Of a DNA stretch of 64,000 nucleotides, positions 42,988 to 52,547 are shown one piece after another; position 1 is the first letter of the stretch; every line of letters starts with the position of its first letter. The translations under genes were made by a program, and so were the position numbers. A model generated the notes under the pieces. That model made no database searches and was not told the origin of the DNA. It worked only from the letters and a program-made list of their open reading frames with translations. This DNA is from Bog-473 sp963809825 (GTDB lineage Bacteria > Actinomycetota > Acidimicrobiia > Acidimicrobiales > RAAP-2): NCBI GenBank assembly GCA_963809825.1, contig CAWELJ010000004.1:124001-188000 (forward strand), given 5' to 3'.

Positions 42988-43758
42988 GTGAGCGACACCT
43001 TCGCGGAGCCCACCTGGGGCGAGGTCGACCCCGGCGCCTGGGCGCGCATCGTCGTGGTCTCCCCGCATTTCGACGATGCGGCCATGGGGGCGGGCCATCT
43101 CATCGCCAGCTACCCCAACACGACCGTCGTCACGGTGCTCGCCGGCCGTCCGCCCTCCTACCCCGAGGAGCCGTCGGAGTGGGACGCGCTCGGCGGCTTC
43201 GTCGCCGGCGACGACGTGGTGGCGGTCCGGCGTGAAGAGGACGTGGCGGCCATGGCCGTCCTCGAGTCGGGGTACCGCTGGCTCGACTTCGCCGACCACC
43301 AGTACCTTCGCCCGGAGGACCGACCGAAGCCGGCCGAGGTCGCACCCGTGCTCGGGGCCACGATCAGCGAGCTCGATCCCACCGCCGTGTTCTTCCCCAT
43401 GGGACTCGGCAACCCCGACCACGTGATGGTGCACGAGGCCAGCCTCCTGGTGCGCGAGGAGCAGCCCGCCCGTGAGTGGTTCTGCTACGAGGACCACGGG
43501 TACAAGCACATCCCGGGTCTGCTGGCCTGGCGGGTGGCGAAGCTGCTGCGCGCCCACCCGTGGCCGACACCCGCCATCGTCCCGCACGTCCCGGACGAGG
43601 AACGCAAGCGGCGCGCCATCTGGGCCTACACCTCGCAGATCCCTCCCCTCGAGCGCGATCACGCACTGACGGCGCGCCTTGAAGGTCGGGTACCCGAGCA
43701 ATTCTGGCACTTGGCGCCGCCCCCCTCGGGGTGGGAGGCGCTCGCCGACTTCATCTGA
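42988..43758 (+). CDS. PIG-L family (LmbE-like) N-acetylglucosaminyl deacetylase
   Basis: A 256-residue zinc hydrolase. The metal motif PHFDD (His27, Asp29, Asp30) is the PIG-L signature, and PMGLGNPDHVMVHEA supplies the later His ligand. In actinobacteria this family includes MshB and Mca of mycothiol metabolism and enzymes acting on other N-acetyl sugars. The sequence alone does not identify the substrate, and no other mycothiol gene is present in the window. GTG 42988 lies 7 bases after the MFS stop. It is followed by a strong terminator hairpin. Confidence 0.85.
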   Translation: MSDTFAEPTWGEVDPGAWARIVVVSPHFDDAAMGAGHLIASYPNTTVVTVLAGRPPSYPEEPSEWDALGGFVAGDDVVAVRREEDVAAMAVLESGYRWLDFADHQYLRPEDRPKPAEVAPVLGATISELDPTAVFFPMGLGNPDHVMVHEASLLVREEQPAREWFCYEDHGYKHIPGLLAWRVAKLLRAHPWPTPAIVPHVPDEERKRRAIWAYTSQIPPLERDHALTARLEGRVPEQFWHLAPPPSGWEALADFI

Positions 43759-43760
43759 GG

Positions 43761-43808
43761 GCGGACGCGAAACGACCCGCCCGGGGGGAGTTCGGGCGGG
43801 TCGTCCGC
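43761..43808. terminator. Strong GC-rich transcription terminator hairpin
   Basis: ACGACCCGCCCG (43772-43783) pairs perfectly with CGGGCGGGTCGT (43793-43804) around a nine-base loop, and outside it GCGGAC (43761-43766) can pair with GTCCGC (43803-43808) as an alternative extension. It starts two bases after the stop of the PIG-L gene and closes that transcription unit. No U-tract follows, as is usual in this kind of genome. Confidence 0.8.
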
Positions 43809-43812
43809 AGGA

Positions 43813-43832
43813 ACCTCAGTGACCGCTGAGGT
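43813..43832. terminator. Second short hairpin behind the main terminator
   Basis: ACCTCAG (43813-43819) pairs with CTGAGGT (43826-43832) around a six-base loop, four bases after the main terminator. It may back up termination. The rest of the 434-base gap 43759-44192 holds the 21-base repeats and the promoter of the gene at 44193. Confidence 0.5.
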
Positions 43833-44048
43833 GTTCGCTGTCCGATCAGGCCAGGGGTCCGGCCGGGGGGTGGGCCACGGACTCCTGGACGCTCCCCTCC
43901 TCACGCGGCTCGGGCGTCCCACGACCGATTGTGGGCTGGCGCGGTCGGGGGTGCAAGGGTCCCGGCGCAGAGTTCACGAACCCGAAACCGCCCCGACATC
44001 ACAGCGAGATCCGCAGGCTCGGGGCGCCCCCCGGCTCCGCCCGGTCCC

Positions 44049-44100
44049 GGGCATTTTCGCCCGTCCCCTGGGCATTTCCGCCCTGCACCGGGCGTTTCAG
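44049..44100 (+). repeat. Imperfect 21-base tandem repeat (about 2.5 copies)
   Basis: GGGCATTTTCGCCC at 44049, GGGCATTTCCGCCC at 44070 and GGGCGTTTCAG at 44090 are spaced 21 and 20 bases apart. The first two copies are themselves small hairpins (GGGC with GCCC). The repeat lies about 100 bases upstream of the gene at 44193, in its untranslated or promoter region. The period equals seven codons, but the frame through it has no good start. Confidence 0.55.
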
Positions 44101-44192
44101 AGTCACGGGGGTTCCAGGTCCAAACACGCCGAAGAGGGGTCGTTCAGCCCTACCGGCCCAGCCCGTGCCCGCGTCACGATCGGGAGGTGGTC

Positions 44193-44510
44193 ATGTATGT
44201 CGACCTCCTGACGCGGGCCCTTGGCAAAGGAGAGGAAGGGCAGAGGTCCGAGGACCTGCTGCTGGCCGACCTCGTTTACTCCCGGGCCAGGCTTCGAGCG
44301 ACCGAAGGGGACACGCGGATTCCCCTCGCCGAGGCTCTGGCCCGGGAGCTTTCTTACGACGGCGCGCTGATCCGACTCTCGGCGTCGCTCGGCATCCCGA
44401 CCGGACCCACAGACTTCGCCCGCCCGGTGTGCGAACGCGCCCGGCTCGAGGGCGAACTCACGGCCCGCGGCCTCGACCTCTCGGTCGAGCTGCAGGCGCA
44501 GCCCGCCTAG
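44193..44510 (+). CDS. Small conserved hypothetical protein
   Basis: A 105-residue soluble, mostly helical protein with a clear ribosome site (GGGAGG, six bases before the ATG). It begins MYVDLLTRALGKGEEG and continues with DLLLADLVYSRARLRA, PLAEALARELSYDGALIRL and VCERARLEGELTARGLDL. No known motif. Its stop overlaps the stop of the convergent gene at 44507 by four bases. The upstream region contains 21-base repeats. Function unknown. Confidence 0.65.
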   Translation: MYVDLLTRALGKGEEGQRSEDLLLADLVYSRARLRATEGDTRIPLAEALARELSYDGALIRLSASLGIPTGPTDFARPVCERARLEGELTARGLDLSVELQAQPA

Positions 44511-44992
44511 CTCGCCACGGCGACCGTCGGGGTGGTGCGGGCGACGCTCAGGGCGCGGATGAGAACCTTCGAACTCAGCGGGCCGGCGATGACCTCGCAG
44601 TCAGGGGTTTCCTCGGCCCAGTGGGCCGCCGATCGCTTCGGCGCGACGACTACGACCGGCGTCTGCGCTGCCTGCGCATCGAGGGCACGCGCCACGTTCC
44701 CACACCGCGCGTCCCGCAGGTCGAGCGCGCTCACGACGGCGTCGGCCTCGTCGACCAGTGGGCAGTGCCCCGTGGCCGTCAGGGCACATTCTGGGGAAAA
44801 CCCGCCCTGTGGCCCCGGGCACCAGGTCATCCGATAGCCATTGCGACGCAACAACTTCCAGGCCGCGTGCGCCTCCGCCCCGTCGGGTGACTCGAAGAGC
44901 ACCATCGGGCCGTGGCCGTCGTCGTGCGCATCGTCGGGCCAGCCCCGGGCGAAGTCCTCACCGAGCGGGCGTCGTGTGCAGTTCCAGAACAT
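44507..44992 (-). CDS. Hypothetical protein with receiver-like C-terminal half
   Basis: A 161-residue protein with a good ribosome site (GGGAGG). The N-terminal part contains several Cys (FWNCTRRP, MTWCPGPQGG, PECALTATGHCP) and AAWKLLRRNGYRMTWC, which looks like a short alpha/beta unit. The C-terminal half, DAVVSALDLRDAR, TPVVVVAPKRSA, CEVIAGPLSSKVLIRALSVA, resembles the fold pattern of a receiver-like domain. It shares a divergent regulatory region with the Rrf2 gene at 45133, so it may belong to the same regulon. Function unknown. Confidence 0.6.
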   Translation of the reverse strand: MFWNCTRRPLGEDFARGWPDDAHDDGHGPMVLFESPDGAEAHAAWKLLRRNGYRMTWCPGPQGGFSPECALTATGHCPLVDEADAVVSALDLRDARCGNVARALDAQAAQTPVVVVAPKRSAAHWAEETPDCEVIAGPLSSKVLIRALSVARTTPTVAVAS

Positions 44993-45048
44993 GGCGGCCT
45001 CCCTTCGCGGTCGCTGCCGGGCCTGGCAGGGCCGTCCATATCTCTTGT

Positions 45049-45062
45049 TTCTACAGTTAGAA
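45049..45062. promoter_or_regulatory. A+T-rich palindrome in the Rrf2 divergent promoter (candidate operator)
   Basis: TTCTA (45049-45053) and TAGAA (45058-45062) form a perfect inverted repeat around CAGT, flanked by TCTCT on the left and AGAGA on the right, so symmetry extends to about 30 bases. TAGAAT can also serve as a -10 box. The island is strikingly A+T-rich for this genome. Rrf2 regulators usually bind such sites in their own promoter. Confidence 0.5.
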
Positions 45063-45132
45063 TAGAGAGAATACCTGCTGGCGTCAAGTCTCAGGGGGTG
45101 CCCGGGGCCGGACCGGTGGAGAATGGGGTCAC

Positions 45133-45600
45133 ATGAAGCTCACGCCGACCAACCGGACCGACTATGGCATCCGGGCCCTGATCTACCTGGCCAACCACCA
45201 GGGGTCGCACGCCAAGGCGGCCGACATCGGCGCCGCCATGGACATCCCGACCGGATTCCTCCAGCAGGTGCTCCAGGAGCTGCAACGGGCCCGTCTCGTG
45301 AGCTCGCGCTCGGGGCCGGCCGGCGGCTACGTGCTGTCCAGGGCGCCCGGGGACATCACCATCCTCGAGATCGTCGAGACGCTCGAGGGACCGATCGAGA
45401 CGTCGGAATGTGCGCTGCGCGGTGGGCCGTGCCACTGGGACGACGTGTGCGCCATGCACTGGGTGTGGTCCTCGGCCCGCGCCGCGTTGAGCGACAGCCT
45501 CCGCGCCGCCACGCTGGCCCGGGTCGCCGCGGACGACCGCGCCCTGGCCGAGGGTGAGCTCGCCGCCCCCGACGATTCCCACCGGCTCCGGCGCGGCTGA
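45133..45600 (+). CDS. Rrf2-family transcriptional regulator with three-Cys cluster motif
   Basis: A 155-residue winged-helix regulator. The DNA-binding part is TDYGIRALIYLA, ADIGAAMDIPTGFLQQVLQE, LVSSRSGPAGGYVLSR, all typical of Rrf2/IscR/NsrR. Three Cys in SECALRGGPCHWDDVCAMH can ligate an Fe-S cluster, so it probably senses iron-sulfur status, NO or redox. The likely operator lies at 45049-45062 between it and the divergent gene at 44507. No isc or suf genes are in view. Confidence 0.88.
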   Translation: MKLTPTNRTDYGIRALIYLANHQGSHAKAADIGAAMDIPTGFLQQVLQELQRARLVSSRSGPAGGYVLSRAPGDITILEIVETLEGPIETSECALRGGPCHWDDVCAMHWVWSSARAALSDSLRAATLARVAADDRALAEGELAAPDDSHRLRRG

Positions 45601-45610
45601 GCCCGGTCGG

Positions 45611-45955
45611 TCAGTCGCCGGCGGCGTCCTCGGGGGACACCGTCAGGTAGTCGATGAGCCCGGTGACCGTGAGCAGGTCCCGGACGAACACCGTGGGCGA
45701 CTCGATGCGCAGCGTGATGCCCGACGCGGTGGCGCGCTGCTGCTCCACCACCAACGGGGAGAGCCCGGCGGCGTCGACGTAGGTCAGCTCGGCCAGGTCG
45801 ACGGTCAGCTCGGTCACCCCGCTCCGGTTGATGGCGGCCAGGCGCTCGCTCAGGGCGGCGGCCGTGGCCACGTCGAGCTCACCGTGGAGGGACATCCGGG
45901 TACAGCCCTCGCCCTCCCGGACCCAGATCTCCAACTGCTGTGCACGTCCATCCAT
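45611..45955 (-). CDS. STAS-domain anti-sigma factor antagonist-like protein
   Basis: A 114-residue single STAS domain, the fold of SpoIIAA/RsbV: LHGELDVATAAALSERLAAI, ELTVDLAELTYVDAAGLSPL (the phosphorylatable Ser usually follows D-S; here DAAGLS) and VRDLLTVTGLIDYL. It would bind or release an anti-sigma partner. No RsbW-like kinase is encoded in the window, so it is an orphan. ATG 45955 has GAGGGGGCC upstream. It converges on the Rrf2 gene with a ten-base gap. Confidence 0.78.
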   Translation of the reverse strand: MDGRAQQLEIWVREGEGCTRMSLHGELDVATAAALSERLAAINRSGVTELTVDLAELTYVDAAGLSPLVVEQQRATASGITLRIESPTVFVRDLLTVTGLIDYLTVSPEDAAGD

Positions 45956-46092
45956 GCGCGCAGGCCCCCTCGGCCACACCGCCGGCGCGGGGAGCGGGGG
46001 CGCCTCCCGTGGCCGCGGTGTCCGCCTCATCTTGGGGCCCCCGGATCAGGGGCGCAAAACGGCAGCCGGGAGCCACCTCGGTAGAGTCGTCG

Positions 46093-47106
46093 GTGGTGGC
46101 CGCGGACGACGAGCGCACGGTGGAGGTCGACGGCCTCGAGGTGCGCGTCTCCCGCCCCGACAAGGTGTACTTCCCCGAGCTGGGCGCCACCAAGTTCGAC
46201 CTCGTCTCGTACTACCTCGACGTCGGCCCGCACCTGCTCAACACCGCCGGAGGGCGTCCCGCCATGCTCCAGCGCTTCCCCGACGGCGCCAGCGGCAAGT
46301 CCTTCTACCAGAAGCGCATCCCGAACGGGGCCCCCGACTGGCTGCAGTCGACGGTCGTGTCCACGCCCAACGGCACCACGTCCAACGCCCTCGTCGTGGC
46401 CGACCTCGCGCACGTGGTGTGGGCCGTCAACATCGGTTGCCTCGGGCTGCACCTGTGGCCGTATCGCGCCGCCGACCCCGGGCATGCCGACGAGCTCCGC
46501 ATCGACCTCGACCCCACGACGGGCATCGGCTTCGACGAGGTCCGTGCCGCCGCGTTGCTGTGTCGCGACCTGCTCGCCGAGCTCGGCCTGCGGGGCTACC
46601 CCAAGACGACGGGCAGCCACGGCCTGCACGTGTACCTGCGCCTGGAGCCGCGCTGGGACTCGGTGGAGGTGCGCGCCGCCGCGGTGGCGCTGGCCCGCGA
46701 GCTCGAGCGGCGCCACCCCGAGCAGATCACCGCCAACTGGTGGAAGGAGGAGCGCGGTGCCCGCGTCTTCGTCGACTTCAACCAGAACGCCCCGCACAAG
46801 ACGGTGTTCGGCGCCTGGTTCGCCCGGCCCCGCACGGGGGGCCAGGTGTCGACGCCGCTCACGTGGGAGGAGGTCGAGACGGTGGTCTCCGACGAGCTCA
46901 CCATCTTCACCGTGCCCGACCTGGTGCGCCGGCGGGGCGACCCGTGGGCCGACATCGCGGCGCATCCCCAGTCGATCGAGCCCCTGCTCGCGCTTGCCGA
47001 GCGTGACAAGGCGGCCGGGCTGCACGACGCCCCGTGGCCGCCGCAGTACCCGAAGATGCCCGACGAGCCGCCCCGGGTGGCGCCGAGCCGGGCCAAGAAG
47101 GCCTGA
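46093..47106 (+). CDS. LigD-type DNA polymerase (primase-polymerase domain) of bacterial NHEJ
   Basis: A 337-residue stand-alone polymerase domain of the LigD/archaeo-eukaryotic primase superfamily. Key features: RPDKVYFPELGATKFDLV, the catalytic acidic motif IDLDP, TTGSHGLHVYL and HKTVFGAWFARPRTGGQVST, then PLTWEEV. These polymerases fill gaps at double-strand breaks. It is not fused to ligase or nuclease domains. GTG 46093 or 46096 is the probable start; no strong ribosome site. It is followed at 8 bases by the HhH-PHP gene and then the ligase, forming a repair operon. Ku is not in the window. Confidence 0.88.
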   Translation: MVAADDERTVEVDGLEVRVSRPDKVYFPELGATKFDLVSYYLDVGPHLLNTAGGRPAMLQRFPDGASGKSFYQKRIPNGAPDWLQSTVVSTPNGTTSNALVVADLAHVVWAVNIGCLGLHLWPYRAADPGHADELRIDLDPTTGIGFDEVRAAALLCRDLLAELGLRGYPKTTGSHGLHVYLRLEPRWDSVEVRAAAVALARELERRHPEQITANWWKEERGARVFVDFNQNAPHKTVFGAWFARPRTGGQVSTPLTWEEVETVVSDELTIFTVPDLVRRRGDPWADIAAHPQSIEPLLALAERDKAAGLHDAPWPPQYPKMPDEPPRVAPSRAKKA

Positions 47107-47114
47107 GCCTGACC

Positions 47115-48140
47115 ATGGACGCGCGCGGGGCGCTGCAACGGATCGCCTTCCTGCTCGAGCGGGGAGGCGCCGACACCTACAAGGTGCGGGCCTTCCGCAA
47201 CGCGGCGAAGGCCCTCGACGACATGCCGGCGGACGAGCTGGCGACGCTGGCCGGGGCGCGGCGGCTCCAGAACATCCCCGGGGTGGGCAAGTCGACCGCA
47301 CAGGTCATTGAGCAGGCGCTCGAGGGCCGCGTCCCCGACTACCTGGCCAAGCTCGAGGGCGAGGGTGAGCCCGACGACCTGCGGATCGAGGGCGCGGCGC
47401 GGGAACTACTGGAGTCGCTGCGCGGCGACTGCCACTCCCATTCGGACTGGTCCGACGGGGGCAGCCCGATCCTCGAGATGGCCGAGGCGGCCCGTGCGCT
47501 CGGCCACGAGTACCTCGTCCTGACCGACCACAGCGCGCGCCTCACGGTCGCCCACGGACTGAACGCCGAGCGGCTCCGCCAACAGCTCGACGTGCTGACC
47601 GGGCTCAACGAACAGCTGGCGCCGTTCCGGATCCTGACCGGGATCGAGGTCGACATCCTCGAAGACGGCTCGCTCGACCAGGAGCTCGACCTCCTGGCCG
47701 AGCTGGACGTCGTGGTGGCCAGCGTCCATTCCAAGCTGCGCATGGACTCGGACCAGATGACCGCACGTATGCTCGCCGCCATCGAGAGCCCCCACACCGA
47801 CATCCTGGGTCACTGCACCGGCCGCCTCATCACGGGACGGGGCCGGGCCCAGTCGACCTTCGACGCCGACGCGGTGTTCGCCGCCTGCGCCCGCACCGGG
47901 ACGGCGGTGGAGATCAACTCGCGCCCCGAGCGCCAGGACCCTCCCCAGGACCTGCTGCGCCAGGCGGCCGGGCTGGGGTGTTCGTTCAGCATCGACACCG
48001 ACGCCCATGCGCCCGGGCAACTCGAATGGCTCGGCCGCGGCGCCAAGAAGGCGGTCGATGCCGGTCTCAGTCCGGAGCGCATCGTCAACCGCGGCAGCGT
48101 GGACGACCTGTTGGCCTGGGCGGGGTCGCACGATGGCTGA
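47115..48140 (+). CDS. HhH-PHP protein: PolX-like without the polymerase domain
   Basis: A 341-residue protein. Residues 1-90 match the helix-hairpin-helix 8-kDa domain of X-family polymerases (IAFLLERGGADTYKVRAFRN, LQNIPGVGKSTAQVIEQAL). Residues about 100-335 are a PHP metal-dependent phosphoesterase: GDCHSHSDWSDG, LVLTDHSARL, TGIEVDIL, DVVVASVHSKL, HTDILGHCTGRL, IDTDAHAPG. The nucleotidyltransferase palm between these domains in PolX is missing. The PHP half may act as a 3'-5' exonuclease or 3'-phosphatase. Position between LigD-type polymerase and ligase strongly suggests an end-processing role in NHEJ. Confidence 0.85.
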   Translation: MDARGALQRIAFLLERGGADTYKVRAFRNAAKALDDMPADELATLAGARRLQNIPGVGKSTAQVIEQALEGRVPDYLAKLEGEGEPDDLRIEGAARELLESLRGDCHSHSDWSDGGSPILEMAEAARALGHEYLVLTDHSARLTVAHGLNAERLRQQLDVLTGLNEQLAPFRILTGIEVDILEDGSLDQELDLLAELDVVVASVHSKLRMDSDQMTARMLAAIESPHTDILGHCTGRLITGRGRAQSTFDADAVFAACARTGTAVEINSRPERQDPPQDLLRQAAGLGCSFSIDTDAHAPGQLEWLGRGAKKAVDAGLSPERIVNRGSVDDLLAWAGSHDG

Positions 48141-48146
48141 CCCCAC

Positions 48147-49211
<1,065 letters not shown>

Positions 49212-50334
49212 CCACTGCGGCCGCGTGGGGTCGCCGCCACGGCGTGGCCCGGGCGGCGCGCGCGGTGGGCGTGCAGGACCCGGCGGGTCTCGGCCCGGCC
49301 CGAGCGCATGAAGTCCGGCCACTCCGAGGGGTTCAGGAACTGGCGGTAAAAGCCCACCCCCCGCACCTTCTCGTAGGACACGGGCTCGATCATCATGACG
49401 TCGGCGGCGGCGCGCAGCCGGCGCAGGTTGACCCGGGCCAACTCGCTCTGCTGGCTGGTCCGCACCTGACCCGCTACGTAGAGGATGCTGGCCCGCCGGT
49501 CCTGCCAGCCCGACGCGTCCTCGCCGGCGAACTCGGGCGGATAGAAGCCGTTGATCGCCAGCGCGATGTCGCAGGGCTCCTCGAGCTCGAGCACCGGGCG
49601 CACGGGGAAGATGTCGACGAGGCCGCCGTCACACCACGACTGCCCGTCGAGCTCCACCGGCGCGACGAACAGCGGGAGGGCGATCGCCATGCGGACGGCC
49701 CGGGCCACGCTGAGGTCCGGGTGGGTGCGCGGGCCGATGTACTCGAGACGGTTCCTCTCCACGCTCCACACGGGTGCGTAGGCGGGGATGGCCAGCTGAC
49801 CGAGCGTCATGTCCCCCAGCAGGCGGCGGTAGGTCGCCTCGATGCGCTCCCCCCTGATGACACCGGCGAAGCCGCGCCCGGCGGTGGGCAGCAACGAACC
49901 CAGCTTGCGCCAGTCGATGTCGACGTAGTCCTCGGGCCCGAAGGCGAGGACGAACTCGGCCACCTCGGCGGCCGGCACGCCGGCGGCCACGGGGAATCCG
50001 AAGAGCGCCGACCCCGAGCACAGGGAGATCACGGCGGGGCGGACCCCCGCCTCCTCGAGGGCGCGCGCCGCCCCCACGACCGAGGCGAGCGCACCGCTGC
50101 CCCCGGTCGCCATGAGGGCGAGGCGCTTGCCGTCGAGCCAGTCGGCCCGGAAGGGCTGTGGGGCCGGGAACGGCCGCAGCTCGACCGGCCGGGTGCGCTC
50201 GCCCGGCAGGGTGAACGTGGCGCGCCGTGCGTCGTCCAGCAGGCCCGCGTCCTCGCGGATGCCGTCGACCCATTCCCGCACGGCCGTGATCACGTTGAAG
50301 TACTGGCGGAGCCGGAACACGTCCAGACCGGCGC

Positions 50335-51732
50335 TCAACATGGGATCGCCTCCTCGTGGTGACTGGCCGCGCCGATGACCTCGGCGAAGCCCTCTGACAG
50401 GCACTCGACCAGCACCTCGTGGTCGGGCACCGCCGTCGTGTCCACGTTGATGCCGATGCAGCAGGTGCCGGCGTAGGAGAACAGAGTGGCGTTCATCGCC
50501 GCGCCGATGGTGGGGCCGAAGGCGTAGTAGCCGGTGACGCGGGCCCCGCAGAGGTAGATCGGCAGCGGAAATCCGGTGACGTCGCTGGCCAGGAAGTCCA
50601 CGTGCTTGAGCATGTTGCCGACGACCGCGTTGGGCACGAAGTTCAGTGCGCCGGCGATCGCATCGGTGAACGGGAGCGACCGCTCGGCACGGGCGGCCCG
50701 GCAGAGTTCCCCGATGGCGCGCATGCGGAGGACCGGGTCCGCCATGCGCAGCGGCACCTGCAGCCGCTGCAGGGTGATCCTGTTCCCTCCCGGGGCGTCG
50801 TCCGCCTTTCGGATGCTGATCGGCAGGGTCACGGTCAGCTCGTCGACGACGGCGTCGTGGCGTTCGTGGTAGCGGCGCAGCCCTCCGGTGACGCCGGCCA
50901 TGAAGCTGTCGTTCAGCGTCCCGCCGGCGGCCGCAGCCCCCTGCTTCAATTCGTCCAGGCCCACCGTGATCGTGTGCAGGACCCGCCCCGGCCCACGTTG
51001 GGTCATGACCGGCGAGAGCACCGCCGGGAGCGGGCGCACCGTGCGCCCGATGGAGCGGGCCGTCTCGACCACATCGCCGCCGGTGCTCAGCGGGTGGCGC
51101 ATGGCATGGACGGTGGCGCCCGGGGCGCGCTGGGCCGCGTGGACGATCCCCTCGCGCAGCCGGGCGGCGCGGTCGGCCAGCACTTCGGCGGCGAGGCGGC
51201 CGCCCGCGACAAGCTCACCGGGCGGCGCCGCGGGCAGCGGGTCACTGACCGTGTGCTCGGCCTCCATGTCGAAGAGGGCCAGCGCGAGCTGGACACCCCC
51301 GACCCCGTCGGTCAGGGAGTGGTGCATCTTCATGATGAGCGCGGCGGCACCGTCCTCCAGCCCGCCCACCAGCGTGAACTCCCACAACGGGCGGGTGTGG
51401 TCGAAGCCGCTCATGGCCGCCAGCGCGGCGAGACCGAGCACCTCGTCCCGGCCGTGCGGGGCCGGGGCGTCGATCCGGCGCAGGTGCCAGGTGACGTCGA
51501 AGTGGGCGTCCGTGGTCCAGCGCGGCGTGGCCAGGCGGGCGGGGCTCTCGACCAGGCGCTGCCGGAAGCCCGGGATCTGGCGGGTCGCCCGCTCGAGCCG
51601 CTCCACGAGGTCCTCCCAGCTGGGGGCCTCGCTGAGCCAGGCGATGCCGACCACGGTCGAACGCAGCAGGGGGTCGTTCTCCATGTACCAGGTGAAGGCA
51701 TCGTTCTGGCGCATGAACGACGAGTTGGTCAT
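50335..51732 (-). CDS. Wax ester synthase/diacylglycerol acyltransferase (WS/DGAT), second copy
   Basis: A 465-residue WS/DGAT. It has the catalytic MHHSLTDG (HHxxxDG at 137-143), the N-terminal MRQNDAFTWYMEND in place of the usual PLDASFL wording, and the C-terminal SYAGTCCIGINVDTTAVPD. The length equals that of the gene at 36789 but the sequences are clearly diverged, so they are old paralogues. It makes storage lipids from acyl-CoA. The gene is coupled with the patatin at 49178 and follows the aldolase at 51805 by 72 bases. Confidence 0.9.
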   Translation of the reverse strand: MTNSSFMRQNDAFTWYMENDPLLRSTVVGIAWLSEAPSWEDLVERLERATRQIPGFRQRLVESPARLATPRWTTDAHFDVTWHLRRIDAPAPHGRDEVLGLAALAAMSGFDHTRPLWEFTLVGGLEDGAAALIMKMHHSLTDGVGGVQLALALFDMEAEHTVSDPLPAAPPGELVAGGRLAAEVLADRAARLREGIVHAAQRAPGATVHAMRHPLSTGGDVVETARSIGRTVRPLPAVLSPVMTQRGPGRVLHTITVGLDELKQGAAAAGGTLNDSFMAGVTGGLRRYHERHDAVVDELTVTLPISIRKADDAPGGNRITLQRLQVPLRMADPVLRMRAIGELCRAARAERSLPFTDAIAGALNFVPNAVVGNMLKHVDFLASDVTGFPLPIYLCGARVTGYYAFGPTIGAAMNATLFSYAGTCCIGINVDTTAVPDHEVLVECLSEGFAEVIGAASHHEEAIPC

Positions 51733-51804
51733 AGCTCCAGCAATCCACGCCGGCGGCCTGGTGTCTAGAGAACAAGGTCACCAGCCCGCCAGGCGGGTGC
51801 GGCG

Positions 51805-52536
51805 CTAGTCGAGCAGATCCGGGGCGGCGGCCAGCTCGGCCCGCACCGCCGCCTCCCAGAAGCCGACGAAGCCCTCGCCGTCGCTCTTGGCCACCAGGTC
51901 GACGAACGCCTGGGGGACCCGGGAGCGGTCCGAGCCGCCGGCGGCCCGGGCGTACCAGGCGTGCTGGCAGCGCTGCTCGAGCGCAACGGCGCGCTGGTGC
52001 GCGGCCCGGGCCGAGCCCCCGAGGACGAGGACGCCGTGGCCGGCGAGCAACGCCATGGCGGCGTCGCCCATCTGCTCGACGGCGCGGCGCGCGCTCGAGG
52101 GGTCGTTGACCGGACCCTCGTATTCGTCGACCAGCGCGAGGGTGCCGCCGCCGAGGGCCGAGCTCTGGTCGAGGATCGGCGGCACCTCGGCCAAGTCGGC
52201 CCACACCGTGCCGAAGAGCGGGTGGTTGTGCACCGCCCACCCGACGTCCGCCCGCAGCTTGTGCAGCTCGAGGTGGAGCGGGATGCCGAGGGGGACGGGC
52301 CAGTCCCCCTCCACCACGCGGCCCTCGAGGTCGATGCGCAGCACCTGTGCCGGCCGCAGCTCGGCCCAGGTGAGGAGCCACGGGTTGCACAGCAGCGTCC
52401 CGTCGCCGAGATTCACCGTGATGTGCCCGGCGAGGTGGTCGTTGTATCCCTCCCGCCACAGGGCGCGCGCCAGCACCACAAGTTCCTCGCGCGGCGTGAG
52501 GTCGGGCATCAGCTTGTCGGCGGTCGGTGTGAACAC
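51805..52536 (-). CDS. Class II aldolase/adducin family protein
   Basis: A 243-residue zinc-dependent aldolase-like enzyme of the L-fuculose-phosphate aldolase/adducin fold. Features: HLAGHITVNLGDGTLLCNPW, metal ligands in VHNHPLFGTVWADL, and a third His in LLAGHGVLVLGG. Members cleave sugar phosphates or act as decarboxylases or epimerases; the substrate is unknown. GTG 52536 has GAAGGGA upstream and lies 11 bases after the amidohydrolase stop. The two enzymes probably act in one catabolic pathway. Confidence 0.85.
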   Translation of the reverse strand: MFTPTADKLMPDLTPREELVVLARALWREGYNDHLAGHITVNLGDGTLLCNPWLLTWAELRPAQVLRIDLEGRVVEGDWPVPLGIPLHLELHKLRADVGWAVHNHPLFGTVWADLAEVPPILDQSSALGGGTLALVDEYEGPVNDPSSARRAVEQMGDAAMALLAGHGVLVLGGSARAAHQRAVALEQRCQHAWYARAAGGSDRSRVPQAFVDLVAKSDGEGFVGFWEAAVRAELAAAPDLLD

Positions 52537-52547
52537 GGTCCCTTCCC

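Noticed and set aside
43929..44510. Longer start for the 44193 gene, including the 21-base repeats as coding
   Set aside because: The upstream part is Pro/Arg-rich low complexity, and ATG 44193 has a clear GGGAGG ribosome site.
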